A DNA stretch of 64,000 nucleotides from NCBI GenBank assembly GCA_018267545.1, contig JAFDYG010000457.1:1-64000 (forward strand). The letters are read 5' to 3'. The position numbers and the translations under genes are program-made. Under the pieces are notes generated by a model. That model was given only the letters and a program-made list of their open reading frames with translations, searched no databases and was not told the origin of the DNA. Origin of the DNA: Bacteroidota bacterium. Lineage in GTDB: Bacteria; Bacteroidota; Bacteroidia; Chitinophagales; Chitinophagaceae. Shown one piece after another: positions 27,101 to 37,300 of this stretch; position 1 is the first letter of the stretch, and each line of letters starts with the position of its first letter.

Positions 27101-27964
27101 TTATGGAGTCATTATCACGGGATTCGGCTTCTGAAGCGCCGGCAAGGCCAGGAAAGGTATTTTGGAATTATAAGCCAGCTTCTTCGAAACGCTCTTATGG
27201 AACGAAAGCATGCCGTGTTTTTCGGGAACCCCGATAATCATCGAGGCCTTGTGGTCGTCGGCAAAGGCGAGGATGCTTTCGACGACGTCGTCGCCCTCGA
27301 TATAATAAAATGCCGGCTGGTATTTTGCCAGTCGGTTTTGCAATTTGGCCATCGCCTCCTTGATTTCGGGCGAATGATTCTCGTGTTCGGAAGGAGTTTC
27401 TACGTTCACCACCGCCAGGCTGGGTTTGAAGGCATCCAGGAAAGAAAAGAGACGAAGCATCGGTACCTCTTCCATGTCCTTTAGCGCAGAGGTCAGGACT
27501 ACCGATTTTACGCCGCTGCCGATAACGGCTTGGGGCGGGACTATCAGCACCGGAAAATCACTGTTCTCGAGCATTCGCGACGTGGTGCTGCCCATGACAG
27601 TGCGTTCGATACCCGTCTTACCGGATACCCCCATGACGATCAGCACCACGCCTTCTTCGTAGCAGAGCTCGTTGATGCCTTCGGGGAGAAAGCCATCATT
27701 GGCGAGGAGGGTGACGCGAATATCACTTCCGATAAATGGTTTTAACCGTTCGTGCTGCATGGCCAGCAGGTCCATACTGTCCTCCTGAATGACGAGATTA
27801 TTCTCCACGGAAGACTGCGGTATATCTGTTATGGATACAATAGTTTGATAGGCATGATACAGGATGATTTGATCCGCCTGTAAAAGTTTGGCTATTTCGC
27901 AGCCATATTGGGAAGCCCGGAAGGAGTCTTCCGAGAAGTCGGTGAGTATGAGTATTGTTTTCAT
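27101..27964 (-). CDS. universal stress protein, tandem UspA domains
   Basis: I start the gene at the ATG at 27964 (MKTILILTDFSEDSFRASQY) rather than the upstream frame start at 28009, because this is the normal Usp N-terminus. It has 287 residues. Domain 1 (about 1-145) carries the ATP-binding pattern VMGVSGKTGIERTVMGSTTS. Domain 2 (about 150-280) is degenerate, with ADDHKASMIIGVPEKHGMLS. It lies 139 bases upstream of the small Cys-rich gene on the same strand and downstream of the SusD terminator, so it probably has its own promoter. A stress link to the metal efflux operon is possible. Confidence 0.9.
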   Translation of the reverse strand: MKTILILTDFSEDSFRASQYGCEIAKLLQADQIILYHAYQTIVSITDIPQSSVENNLVIQEDSMDLLAMQHERLKPFIGSDIRVTLLANDGFLPEGINELCYEEGVVLIVMGVSGKTGIERTVMGSTTSRMLENSDFPVLIVPPQAVIGSGVKSVVLTSALKDMEEVPMLRLFSFLDAFKPSLAVVNVETPSEHENHSPEIKEAMAKLQNRLAKYQPAFYYIEGDDVVESILAFADDHKASMIIGVPEKHGMLSFHKSVSKKLAYNSKIPFLALPALQKPNPVIMTP

Positions 27965-28001
27965 ACCGATATTCGCAAAAAAACCATGCCAGGGCAGGGT
28001 A

Positions 28002-28039
28002 AAAAGCAAAGGCCCCGGTTACCCGGGGCCTTTGCTTTT
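28002..28039 (-). terminator. intrinsic terminator of second SusC/SusD operon
   Basis: A 17-bp perfect stem (28002-28018 with 28023-28039; core GGCCCCGG/CCGGGGCC) and a 4-base loop, flanked by A's and T's on both sides. It overlaps the susD stop codon (28038-28040) and insulates the stress protein gene. Confidence 0.9.
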
Positions 28040-29492
28040 AATTTCCGTACCCAGGATTCTGGGTGATATTGATATTGGCGTCTCGTTCGGCCTGCGGAAT
28101 CGGCAGGATCCTGCGGATATCCGTCTGAGAAACGGTCGGATACGAGGGATATGCCTGGGGCTGGGCCGGGCGGGTGAAAGCCAGGTTGAGCCGGGTAAAA
28201 TCGAAGAAGCGGAGTCCTTCGAAGGCCAGCTCCTTTCTTCTTTCGTTGAGAATGTCGGTGATCAGCTGGGCGCCGGTCGAGGCGAATCCGCCGAAGGACG
28301 GGTCGCGCAGCTGGGCGATCATGTTCAGGTACTTCAAGGCGTTGGGCTCGTCGCCGGTGCGGGCGTAGGACTCTGCAGCGGTCAGGATGACTTCGGCATA
28401 GCGGATCACCTTGGTCTCGTCCTTATCCGTATTGGTATAGTTCGAGAACTTGTTGATGATATAGGCCTGGGCTCCGCCGCGGGATCCGTTAATCATAAGA
28501 GTTTTGCGGGAGTCGGTTGCGCTATAGGAATTGTAGAGATCGTTCGTCGCCTGGATGTCGCCATAGCCGGACTGCGAGAAGATCGCGTCGAGACCGGTAT
28601 TGCCGATATTGCTGGAGGCGTTTTGGTTCAGCTCGAGGATCGTTTCGAGTTTGGTCGTCGTTGCCGTGGGACTGGTCCAGAAGGCCGAAAAAGCCGCCGG
28701 TGTCTGGGCGAGCGTGTAACCGCCGTTGTCGATGACCAGCTTGGCCGCGGTGAGGGCGTTCGCATAATCACCCTTGTACAGATAGGCCCGCGACTGGATC
28801 GCCTTTGTCGCGTACTTGGCGATATAATCCGAGTTGGTCGCATGGAGGGTCGTGCCATTGGTGCCGTTTGCGGGCATCAGCGCATAGGCGCTGTCCAGGT
28901 CGGTTATAAGACGAGCGTAAACTTCCGATACCTTCGAACGGGAAAGCTTCAGCGAGAAACCGGTCACATAGGAAGGCTGCGTAATGATGGGAACCCCGTC
29001 GGCGTTAGGGTTCAGGGCAAAGGGCGCGCCGAACCAGTTGACCAGCTCCAGGTAGCAAAGCCCGCGCATCGCATAGGCCTCACCGATCAGCTGGTTGTTG
29101 CTGGCGGAGGAAGGGAGCTTCAGACCTTCGTAGATGATACGATTAGCCTGCAGGATGATATAATAGCCCTGGGAGAAGATATTGCTGGCCTCGGCGGTGG
29201 TGGCGATATAGGTGTAATTGTTCTCGACCAGGTAGCGGCCGGAGTTGGTCACGTTCACGTACGTATTGTCCGCGAGCAGGTCGCCGAGAACGGGGATATC
29301 ACGGCCGAAAAACGTGGTGGCCTTCGACAGGTTATACATCCCATTGACGGCATCGGCCAGGTCATTGGAGGTCTTGATTGCATCGGTCACCACGACCGCA
29401 TTGGAAGGCTTTTCGTCGAGGAAGTCCTTTTTACAGGAGGACGTGAGCATCGTCGCAGCCAGTAAGTAATATAGTGTTTTATTGATTTTCAT
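28038..29492 (-). CDS. susD: SusD/RagB-family lipoprotein, second pair
   Basis: A 484-residue lipoprotein from MKINKTLYYLL (the frame allows 3 more residues). The lipobox is LTSSC, followed by KKDFLDEKPSNAV, typical of RagB/SusD. Other family marks are AYAMRGLCYLELVNWFGAPF, EVILTAAESYARTGDEPNAL and ILNERRKELAFEGLRFFDFTR. It follows its SusC partner with a gap of about 19 bases. No degradative enzyme accompanies the pair apart from the PHP-type gene upstream, so the ligand is unknown. The terminator begins inside its stop codon. Confidence 0.95.
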   Translation of the reverse strand: MKINKTLYYLLAATMLTSSCKKDFLDEKPSNAVVVTDAIKTSNDLADAVNGMYNLSKATTFFGRDIPVLGDLLADNTYVNVTNSGRYLVENNYTYIATTAEASNIFSQGYYIILQANRIIYEGLKLPSSASNNQLIGEAYAMRGLCYLELVNWFGAPFALNPNADGVPIITQPSYVTGFSLKLSRSKVSEVYARLITDLDSAYALMPANGTNGTTLHATNSDYIAKYATKAIQSRAYLYKGDYANALTAAKLVIDNGGYTLAQTPAAFSAFWTSPTATTTKLETILELNQNASSNIGNTGLDAIFSQSGYGDIQATNDLYNSYSATDSRKTLMINGSRGGAQAYIINKFSNYTNTDKDETKVIRYAEVILTAAESYARTGDEPNALKYLNMIAQLRDPSFGGFASTGAQLITDILNERRKELAFEGLRFFDFTRLNLAFTRPAQPQAYPSYPTVSQTDIRRILPIPQAERDANINITQNPGYGN

Positions 29493-29511
29493 ATTATACA
29501 TTCTTTGAGAT

Positions 29512-32500
29512 TTAGAAACCTACGTTCACACCGACGGTAAATGTCCGGACCTGGGGAACTTCTTCGTTGAATACGCCGGTGACAGCCGTTTCGGGGTCGA
29601 AAGGCAGGCGGTCGTCGAAGATCTTCGTCCAGAGATTGGTCGCACGTCCGTACAGATACAGCTTGCTGAGACCTGCTTTCTTGAACAGCGAAATGTTCTT
29701 GAAGTCATAACCCAGCGCCACATTCTTCAGACGAATGAAGTCACCCTTGTACAGGAAGCGGGTGGAGAAGCTCGAAGAGCTGGAGGAGCTGCCGCCGCCA
29801 TAGACCATCTTGGGTACATCGGTAATTTGTCCCTTCGTAGTCCACCGCTTCATATTATACGAGTACTTGTTGGAGCCGGTGATATAAGCCCCGTCATTCA
29901 GATAGTACGACCAGTTGTCGTTGATGCGGTTGCCGAAGCTGCCGTAGAAGTCGAAGGTCAGGCTGATGCCCTTATAAGTCAGGGTATTGCTCAGACCGCT
30001 GGTGAAGGTCGGGTCGGCGTGGCCGTACTGTACGCGGGCTGCCGGCGAATAGTTGGTCGTGTCCTTCGTCTTGCCGGCATCGTACCACCAGAGAGCGTTC
30101 CCGTTGTCGGGATTGACACCTTTATATTGGCGGGCGTACCAGGTATAATAGCTATACCCTACCCCGAGCCAGTAGTTGCCGTTGGGCGCATCGGCCGTGG
30201 CGAGCTTGGTCATCTTGTTCGTATTCTTGGCGACGTTGAAATTCACGCTCCAGGTGAAATCCCGGGTTTGGATCGGAAGGCCTTTAATAGTGATCTCATA
30301 CCCTCTGTTCGTCATGGCGCCGATGTTCTGCGGCTGCCCGGAAGTCACCGAGGTCGAGGCGAAGCCCAGCTCCATCGGCAGACGGACGGTCTGGATGAGG
30401 CCGTCGATCTTGTTGTTGTAATAGTCGACCTCGACAGCCAGGCGGTCGTTGAAGAAGCCCAGGTCCAGACCGATGTCGAACTTCTTGGAGGACTCCCATT
30501 TCAGGTTGGTGTTGCCGATGGTATTGTAGTCCTGTCCGTTGGCCAGGTTATAGTTGAAACCATAGCCGGCTGTGGGGCGCCAGGTGTAGTTGTTCAGCGC
30601 ATTTGCATTACCGGTAGTACCATAGGAGCTGCGCAGCTTCAGGCCGGTCAGGATCGACTGGTCCATGAAGAACTTCTCCTGGTCGATATTCCAGGCGCCG
30701 CCGACGGACCAGAAGGTCCCGTACTGGTTGTTGCCGCCGAAACGGGAGGAGCCTTCCCTTCTGATCGAACCGCTGAGTGAATAGCGGCTCTTGAAGTTGA
30801 CGTTCGCCTTGCCATAAAGGCCGGCATAGGTGAAGTTGGAGAACAGCTGCGAAGCCGTCGTGGGGGTAGCGGCTACGCCAACAGCGGTCAGGTCGGGCTG
30901 GGTAGCGGGATAGCCCGTCGAGTAGGCGTTGTTGTAATAGTTGGTCGAGCGCTGCGCTTCGTAACCGACGGCGGCGTCGACGTATACGTCTTCGAGGCTG
31001 GGGATCTTATAGCGATAGTCCAGCTGGTTACGAACGAGCCAGTTGAAGAAGCGGGTGTACTGGCTTCTGCCGCTACCGTTGAGGCTAAGCGCGTCACCGA
31101 CGGTGGGGTTCAGGAAGGTGGTTTCTTCGAGCGACTGGAGGTCGATGCTGACATAGCCGGTATACTTCAGCTGGTCCCAGATAGTCCACTTGACGGTCTC
31201 GTTGCCGAGGATACGTGTCTGGGAAAGGAGGCGTTTGTCGTGATCGGCGATGTAGAGCGGGTTGTAGTTCCCGGAGTTGGGGAAGTTTCCGTTACCGACG
31301 ATGCTGGAGTTGACGCTTCCGTCGGCGTTATAGGCCAGCTGAAAGGGACGCAGGAAGAAGGCCGAAGAGCTGGCGGAGCCAAAGTAGGCGCTGCCGGCCA
31401 GGGGCGTATTCTGCTGGATGTTGGAGAAGTTGAGGCCGGTCTGAACGGAGAACTGCTTGTTGATGTTGTGCTCGATGTTCAACAGGCCGGAGATACGGCG
31501 GATATTCGATTTGAGGATCGTGGCGTTCTGGTTGAAGAAGCCAGCGGACGAAAAATAGCGGGTCTTCTCGTCGCCTCCGGAAAGGGAGATATTGTACTGC
31601 TGCTGGGTACCATTGCGGGTAACGAGGTCGTACCAGTCATTGCCGGCCGAGTTCAGCGCATAGGTGGAATCGACGGTTGCGATCTGCGCATCGGTATAGC
31701 CATAGTTTTTGAAGGCTTCATTGAACAGCTCCCTGTATTGTGCGGGGGAAGCCATCACGCCGGCCTTAGGCAGGGGCATATTGGCGCTGGTGCCGTACTC
31801 CGCATCGGCGCGAACCTGGGTCTTGCCGGAGCGGCCTTTCTTGGTGGTGATGACGATGACGCCGTTGGAGCCACGTGAGCCATAGATGGCGGTAGCGGCG
31901 GCGTCCTTCAGGACGGTGATGTTTTCGATGTCGTCGTTGTTGAGACCCGACAGCGCATTGGAAGTGGAAGCGTTCTGGGCCAGGTTACCCGTGGTCACGA
32001 ACATTCCGTCGATAACGAATAGCGGCTGAGCGGCGTCCTGGCTGGTGATGGAGTTGATACCGCGGATACGGATCTGGTTGTTGGCGCCGGGCTGACCACT
32101 GTTGAGGGTGACGGTAACGCCAGCCATTTGTCCCTGAAGGGCCTGGCCGATCGTCGAATACGGCTTGTTCTCGATGGCCGCGCCTTTGACCGAGACTTCG
32201 GAACCGGTAAAGGCCTTGGCGGCGTGGGAGCCGTAGGTGTCCCTAACTACGACCTCTACCAGCTCTTTGGAACTGGTCTTGAGCCGGACCATGGGAAAGG
32301 GAAAATTGCCAGCGGGCACTTCGAGCGTCTGGGGGGTAAAGCCGACATAGGAGAAAACGAGCTTCTGACCGGGATTGGCAACGATGATGAAGCTGCCTTC
32401 TACGTCTGTCATTACGCCTCCTGTTTTGGCGCCTTCGACTTTTACGGAAACGCCGGGAATGGGGGTGCCGTCATCGGCGTTTACAATCTTCCCGGTCACC

Positions 32501-32577
32501 TTCTTTCCTCCCTGGGCAAGGGCGTGTTGAGTCAGCCCCATGCCGAGGAGGAGAAAAATCAATAGAATTTTTCTCAT
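29512..32577 (-). CDS. susC: SusC-family TonB-dependent transporter, second pair
   Basis: A 1021-residue outer-membrane transporter. The signal peptide ends HALAQ. A carboxypeptidase-like domain covers about residues 25-105 (VTGKIVNADDGTPIPGVSVK). Plug landmarks are IRIRGINSI, PLFVIDGMFV, ITVLKDAAATAIYGSRGSNG and VIVITTKKGRSG. The barrel ends with RTFTVGVNVGF. A serine run (GGGSSSSSSS) lies in a late extracellular loop. It is divergent from nothing; the 264 bases upstream are very AT-rich and should hold its promoter, but no clear TTTG/TAnnTTTG match was found there. An imperfect hairpin, TTTAGC/GCTAAA (32640-32659), is the only symmetry seen. Confidence 0.96.
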   Translation of the reverse strand: MRKILLIFLLLGMGLTQHALAQGGKKVTGKIVNADDGTPIPGVSVKVEGAKTGGVMTDVEGSFIIVANPGQKLVFSYVGFTPQTLEVPAGNFPFPMVRLKTSSKELVEVVVRDTYGSHAAKAFTGSEVSVKGAAIENKPYSTIGQALQGQMAGVTVTLNSGQPGANNQIRIRGINSITSQDAAQPLFVIDGMFVTTGNLAQNASTSNALSGLNNDDIENITVLKDAAATAIYGSRGSNGVIVITTKKGRSGKTQVRADAEYGTSANMPLPKAGVMASPAQYRELFNEAFKNYGYTDAQIATVDSTYALNSAGNDWYDLVTRNGTQQQYNISLSGGDEKTRYFSSAGFFNQNATILKSNIRRISGLLNIEHNINKQFSVQTGLNFSNIQQNTPLAGSAYFGSASSSAFFLRPFQLAYNADGSVNSSIVGNGNFPNSGNYNPLYIADHDKRLLSQTRILGNETVKWTIWDQLKYTGYVSIDLQSLEETTFLNPTVGDALSLNGSGRSQYTRFFNWLVRNQLDYRYKIPSLEDVYVDAAVGYEAQRSTNYYNNAYSTGYPATQPDLTAVGVAATPTTASQLFSNFTYAGLYGKANVNFKSRYSLSGSIRREGSSRFGGNNQYGTFWSVGGAWNIDQEKFFMDQSILTGLKLRSSYGTTGNANALNNYTWRPTAGYGFNYNLANGQDYNTIGNTNLKWESSKKFDIGLDLGFFNDRLAVEVDYYNNKIDGLIQTVRLPMELGFASTSVTSGQPQNIGAMTNRGYEITIKGLPIQTRDFTWSVNFNVAKNTNKMTKLATADAPNGNYWLGVGYSYYTWYARQYKGVNPDNGNALWWYDAGKTKDTTNYSPAARVQYGHADPTFTSGLSNTLTYKGISLTFDFYGSFGNRINDNWSYYLNDGAYITGSNKYSYNMKRWTTKGQITDVPKMVYGGGSSSSSSSFSTRFLYKGDFIRLKNVALGYDFKNISLFKKAGLSKLYLYGRATNLWTKIFDDRLPFDPETAVTGVFNEEVPQVRTFTVGVNVGF

Positions 32578-32785
32578 GAGTAGTTAGTTAATTGGTTAAG
32601 GACAATTTCCAACTGTTACGAGAAAATCGATTTGCAAATTTTAGCTTTAGATAGCTAAATATTAACCCGAATTAAAATTTTGCACTAATTTTTAAGAAAG
32701 TGCACAACATTCTTATTTTTTATTATATATTCTGTTATTTAGATGCAGCAATAGTTTAAATATAGCAATGACAAGCATTTCATTA

Positions 32786-32816
32786 AAAAGAAGGGCTATT
32801 TCGAACGAAATAGCCC
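32786..32816 (-). terminator. intrinsic terminator after PHP-type gene
   Basis: GGGCTATTTCG/CGAAATAGCCC stem (32793-32803 and 32806-32816). On the minus strand it is followed by CTTTCTTTTT-like T-rich sequence. It lies 26 bases past the stop of the minus-strand PHP gene and separates it from the SusC gene downstream. Confidence 0.85.
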
Positions 32817-32841
32817 AATCATATTATAATTAATTTATACT

Positions 32842-34086
32842 TTAAAAATTCGGGTCGAAATTGAAGAAAATGGGGTTTGACAACCCGATCATATTGCCGC
32901 TGAGGGCCATGGATTCGGGAACCTGCGGATAGGGATTTTGGGGGCCTTCGACGGCTACGCGGTAGTAGGTGCGGCCGAGGCCGGCGGGGCTGTCGGTAAA
33001 TTCGACCATGGGGGTCTTGCCGCCTCCGGTAATAGTATATGTACCGAAGGGGTTCCCGTTCTTTATGACGGAGACGGTATAGGTCGCGCCTTGTGTGGTG
33101 GTTCCGTTTAGCTGGACGCGGAATTTGACGGGTTTGCCGGGGGACTTTGTGTTGTCGCCCATCATTATGTCCATTTTCCCGTCCTGGTCGAGGTCGGCGT
33201 AGAGCTCGACGCGGGGGTCGTAGGGATTGGCGGTTACGCAGACCCGTCCGTTGGTCAGGGCGTCGATAACGGCCTGCGGAGTGCGGGTAGCGGCGTATAC
33301 CCAGGTGGTGGGTGTGCCGGCGTAGTTGGCTTTTACTTGAGGGGTGTTTTTTGTCGCCTGATCGGGGGAATCCGGGACGCCGTGGTGAGCGTCGCTTCCT
33401 CCCCTGCCCGTTAGCTTTCGTCCGGAGGAAAGCATGTCGTCCCAGATCATGATGGCGTTGGCGTTTTTGGACCAGATGCAGGAGTTCCAGACTTCGATGG
33501 AATTGACCATGTCGTAGGAGTAGCCAAAGTGATCTTTACCGCTGGGATGATTGGCCGACAGGTGTACGTCGAGCTGCTTTTTGATGGCGCCGACGACGAC
33601 GTCGCGCTGGTCGCGGACATCATAAAGCTTCTGGTGGTCGTAGGGTTTTGCGGAGAAGACGTTGCCGTGGCCGCGGGTGGTGGTCCATTCGGCTCCGTAA
33701 AGCAGGAGGACGGAATCCGACTTGAGCTCGGGGTCGGTCCAGGTGTTGTGGGCTACGTCGCCGCCGACGTGGTTGTCGTGGTCGGTGATGGCGATGTAGT
33801 CGATGCCGACGGATTTGCAGAAGGCGAGGATTTTGGAGATGGGGTTGTTGGAGGACTCCTTGCTGTGGCGGGAGTGCATGTGGAGCTCGCCTTTCAGCCA
33901 GACGCCGCCGGCGAGGGGGGCGACGGGGGGAATGTTGTTCTGCTCGGCGGGCGCCCAGGGGTTGACGTGCCCAGGCGGCACGGGCTCGGTAGACTGAGCG
34001 AATGCGCCGATAACGCTTGTCAGGGTCAATGCAAAGGAAAATAATTTAGCAAACAGGTGTTGCTTACAACGTCCGAAGATCATCAT
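32842..34086 (-). CDS. secreted PHP-family metallohydrolase (CehA/McbA-like)
   Basis: A 414-residue protein with signal peptide (ending SVIGAFAQ, about residue 31). The PHP metal-binding blocks are all present: GELHMHSRHSKES, YIAITDHDNHVGG, GAEWTTTRGHGNVFS, LSANHPSG and GRGGSDAHHG. The C-terminal 130 residues form a beta-sandwich (GKPVKFRVQLNG, VEFTDSPAGLGRTYYRVAV). CehA/McbA-type enzymes hydrolyse esters and phosphoesters; the natural substrate here is unknown. It lies upstream of the second SusC/SusD pair on the same strand but is cut off by a terminator, so it is an independent transcript. The DNA is GC-rich in G-runs compared with its flanks. Confidence 0.9.
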   Translation of the reverse strand: MMIFGRCKQHLFAKLFSFALTLTSVIGAFAQSTEPVPPGHVNPWAPAEQNNIPPVAPLAGGVWLKGELHMHSRHSKESSNNPISKILAFCKSVGIDYIAITDHDNHVGGDVAHNTWTDPELKSDSVLLLYGAEWTTTRGHGNVFSAKPYDHQKLYDVRDQRDVVVGAIKKQLDVHLSANHPSGKDHFGYSYDMVNSIEVWNSCIWSKNANAIMIWDDMLSSGRKLTGRGGSDAHHGVPDSPDQATKNTPQVKANYAGTPTTWVYAATRTPQAVIDALTNGRVCVTANPYDPRVELYADLDQDGKMDIMMGDNTKSPGKPVKFRVQLNGTTTQGATYTVSVIKNGNPFGTYTITGGGKTPMVEFTDSPAGLGRTYYRVAVEGPQNPYPQVPESMALSGNMIGLSNPIFFNFDPNF

Positions 34087-34303
34087 ATCAGAATAATTAG
34101 TGATTTTTTAGAAAGCGGAGATAGTCGTGAGGCGGCAAAGATAGCCGAAGATGCAAGCGGGGCGTGTTAAGTCTGTATCAACAAATAAAATACAGCAAGG
34201 GCATTTTATCCCACTGAGCAGAGCGTCGGACAGATGCATCAGACAGTTCGGCCAGCCTTTCGCTACTCCCGGATAAACGAGCTACATTGGCCGCCCACTG
34301 CAT

Positions 34304-37300
34304 ATGAAATACTGTCTTTACCTGCTGTCGTTGCTTGCATTTACCGGGTGCACAGAGCATCAACCCTTTTATAAAAAATTCGATGCCGACTCCTTAAAGT
34401 CGGTCAGACAAACGGAAGTATTTCAGCTGGTATCCGTGCGAAAAGATCCCTGGAAGGAACACGACCGGCAGGACGTGGTGGTATGGGTAGCAGACAGTCT
34501 TACGGTCTATGCGATCAAAGAAACCAGGTATCCGCGTAAGGAAAACTGGCAAGATTCCTCTGTTATTTTCCTTGAAAAGTCAACAGATGGGGGGAAGAGC
34601 TGGTCCAGGCCGATGAGGCTCACCGGCGTCGATGCATACAGGGGGCCCCGTCACTTCTATGTATCGGAAAAGTATCTTTACTGCCTGGATCATCAGTCGA
34701 TTTCGTATATCGATCTATCGACGGGAAAGACAGTCAAGATCGACAACTTCTTCGACCCGGAAACAAGCTCCATCAGCCATCCTTCCTTCGACCGGCGAAG
34801 CGGCATTCTGTCGGTGCCGACAGATGGAGGAACGTTTATTCGTATTCACGATACAACGGAGGAACGAACCGTTACGTGCAACCATCAACTACTCGAAGAA
34901 TTATCGATCGATTATAGAAATGATACGCTGTTCCATCTTCATGAAAGCTCGGACAGGTATATCCGTGTGGTGCGTCATCGCCTGCGATCCGGCATGAAGC
35001 AGACGAATCTGATAAACGATACTGTTTTTACGACACGGCAGGAAAGCAAATATACCTTCAGGCCCGAGTCTAAGCTGGTAGTATTCGGCAACGCCTATGT
35101 AATCAGCTACCGGGAGCCTTCACTCGGTTCCGACTTTAAAAGGATATACCAGGTTTCTTACGATTATGGAAAGCACTGGGAACAGTGGAAGATACTCGAC
35201 GAGCAGATAAGGGACGATCTCGCCGAATTTATCAAGTCTTACCGGGACAGTCTTACGATAGCCTTTACCCATAACCCGGCAACCTTTATCTCTCAAAACG
35301 ACTTTTCTACCTATGCCTATGTAACGGACTCGGTCCTTTTGTCGGACAAAATCCATAAAGCCGAGTGGCAGCATCAGACCGATCAAATCCTGGTCTACGG
35401 GTACGACACCGTTCATCATACCTGCGAGATGTTTTACCCGGTTCGGATGGGCTTCGACAAAGTATGCAAACCGGTGGATTATGAAGTTATCGAAAAACCG
35501 GGCCGGATGATAGTCCGGGTAAGACTATCCCAAAAGCCAGGGCCTGTCAACCGGATTAACGCGAAATTATATGCGTCGACGACCTACAATTATAACCGGT
35601 CACATGGGAATCTGCTCAATCTTACCAATACCTATGTTTTCAAGCCGGTCGATTCTTCCGGTACCGTGTGGGAAATGGAATTCCCGGTAAAGGAGATCGA
35701 CCTGCTGGAAGGACAATCCTACCGGTTGATCCTGGATTATTACGACAATACCTATCATGAGCAATACGCCCTTCCGGCAAAAGTCTATACCCCGATAACC
35801 TGGGCCGAGGCGCATCCGCAAGCATTCAAGATCATTATGGCCGGGGGGATCATCCTGGCGGTTTATTTCCTTTTGCTGCTGGTCTACTTTATCCGCCCTT
35901 TCCTGATCTACCGGCTATACACGGCTACTCCCTTCCTTAGGAACCTGGCAGGGCGGTGGGGAGGGCTGGACAAAGTGTTTTACCTGATCGATTCCCTCAC
36001 GTTTACGCCCCTGCTGGTAAGGAGCAACCGGGTTGCCGATGCCTGGGTCCGTCGGAACATGGCTATAAAGGATTATTATTGGGAAAGTGAGGAAACCGTA
36101 AAGACGCACGAGGAAAAAAGCTATGTTCCCCTTCCCGTTCGTATTCAGTCTGAAAACGGGGAAGAGATCGAAAAGCCTTCTCCCGCAAATCTGTCGCGCC
36201 TTTTCCAGGGGGACCGCGTTTGTATCCAGATCGTGGGTCCCGGCGGGATTGGGAAGACCACACTGGCACTACAGATGGGAAGGTGGGTTTCCGATCCGGT
36301 AAATGCCGGTTATTTCAAATCGCATATCTGGCTGCCCTTGCTTATACAGGAAGAGACCACGGATATTCTAATTACGATACGGAATAAAATTCAATCCATT
36401 GCCGGCAAGGCGCCGGACGAAGCATTTGTCAGGCATCTATTAAAACGAAGGAGAATTATCGTCATCATCGATGCTTTGTCGGAACGAAGTAGTGCCATGC
36501 AGGACCATGTCAGGAGCATTTATGGAACCCTACCTGTAAATGCACTGCTGATCTCGACACGAGCACGGATAAAGATGGGGATTCCCGGGATGCTCCACCT
36601 CTACCCTCGCCCGATCGATTCGGAGAATGTCTACCAGTTTTTGAACCGGGCTTTACTGAAATCCGGGAAGCCCTTGTTCGCAGACGAGATTATCCGGGCG
36701 GAAATCTTCAGGAAGGTGCTGACGGTATTCGACATCGAGGGCAGGAAGATTCCGGTCAGTCCGATCATTATCAGCCTGCTGACCCGAAAGATCCTTCAGC
36801 TGGGCCTGGAGGACGGGGTCGATGCGGCGACGCTGCTGCCAGCGATACCTGCGTCCATACCGGATGTGTTTACGGATTACCTGATCCGGGTAAATCCCAA
36901 AACGGGGACGAACCTGATATCCGACGAAACTATGCTTCTATTTGCCGGGCTAGTCGCAGAATGCAGCGTAGGAGAAAACTATATTCCATCGGATGCCGAT
37001 CTGAACAACCTGGTATTCCCCCGGATACAGCAAGCGCTTGGGATGGGCCGGGAAGAGATACAGCGGGTCGTCGATAGACTAGTCGCCAACGGCATCCTGC
37101 AAAAGCCGGTGTACGCGAATACGGTTTTTGTGCGGTTCGACCTGGACCCGCTGGCGGAATGTCTGTCTGCGATTGTCAAGGCCAGGAGCAGTGGTAAAGA
37201 TGGGATGAAATGGGTGCAGCTATATGGCGATGTTTCGGCACATGGTGCTGCGGGGTATTTGCAGATGCTGGAGATCGTACAGGATACGTATGCGGAGCGG

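Noticed and set aside
27888-29465. 525-codon plus-strand open frame
   Set aside because: It lies exactly opposite the second susD gene, which has a lipobox and all family motifs. The translated antisense is Gly/Val/Arg/Ile-rich without domains, a codon-bias shadow.
29760-29800. Serine-codon tandem repeat in the second susC gene
   Set aside because: A short low-complexity loop in an outer-membrane barrel; nothing suggests phase variation because the codons are mixed.
29827-30780. 317-codon plus-strand open frame
   Set aside because: Antisense to the second susC gene, without signal or motif.
32578-32841. AT-rich gap suspected to be an origin or attachment site
   Set aside because: No direct repeats, DnaA-box cluster, tRNA end or integrase was found. 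It is best read as a promoter region plus the terminator of the PHP-type gene.
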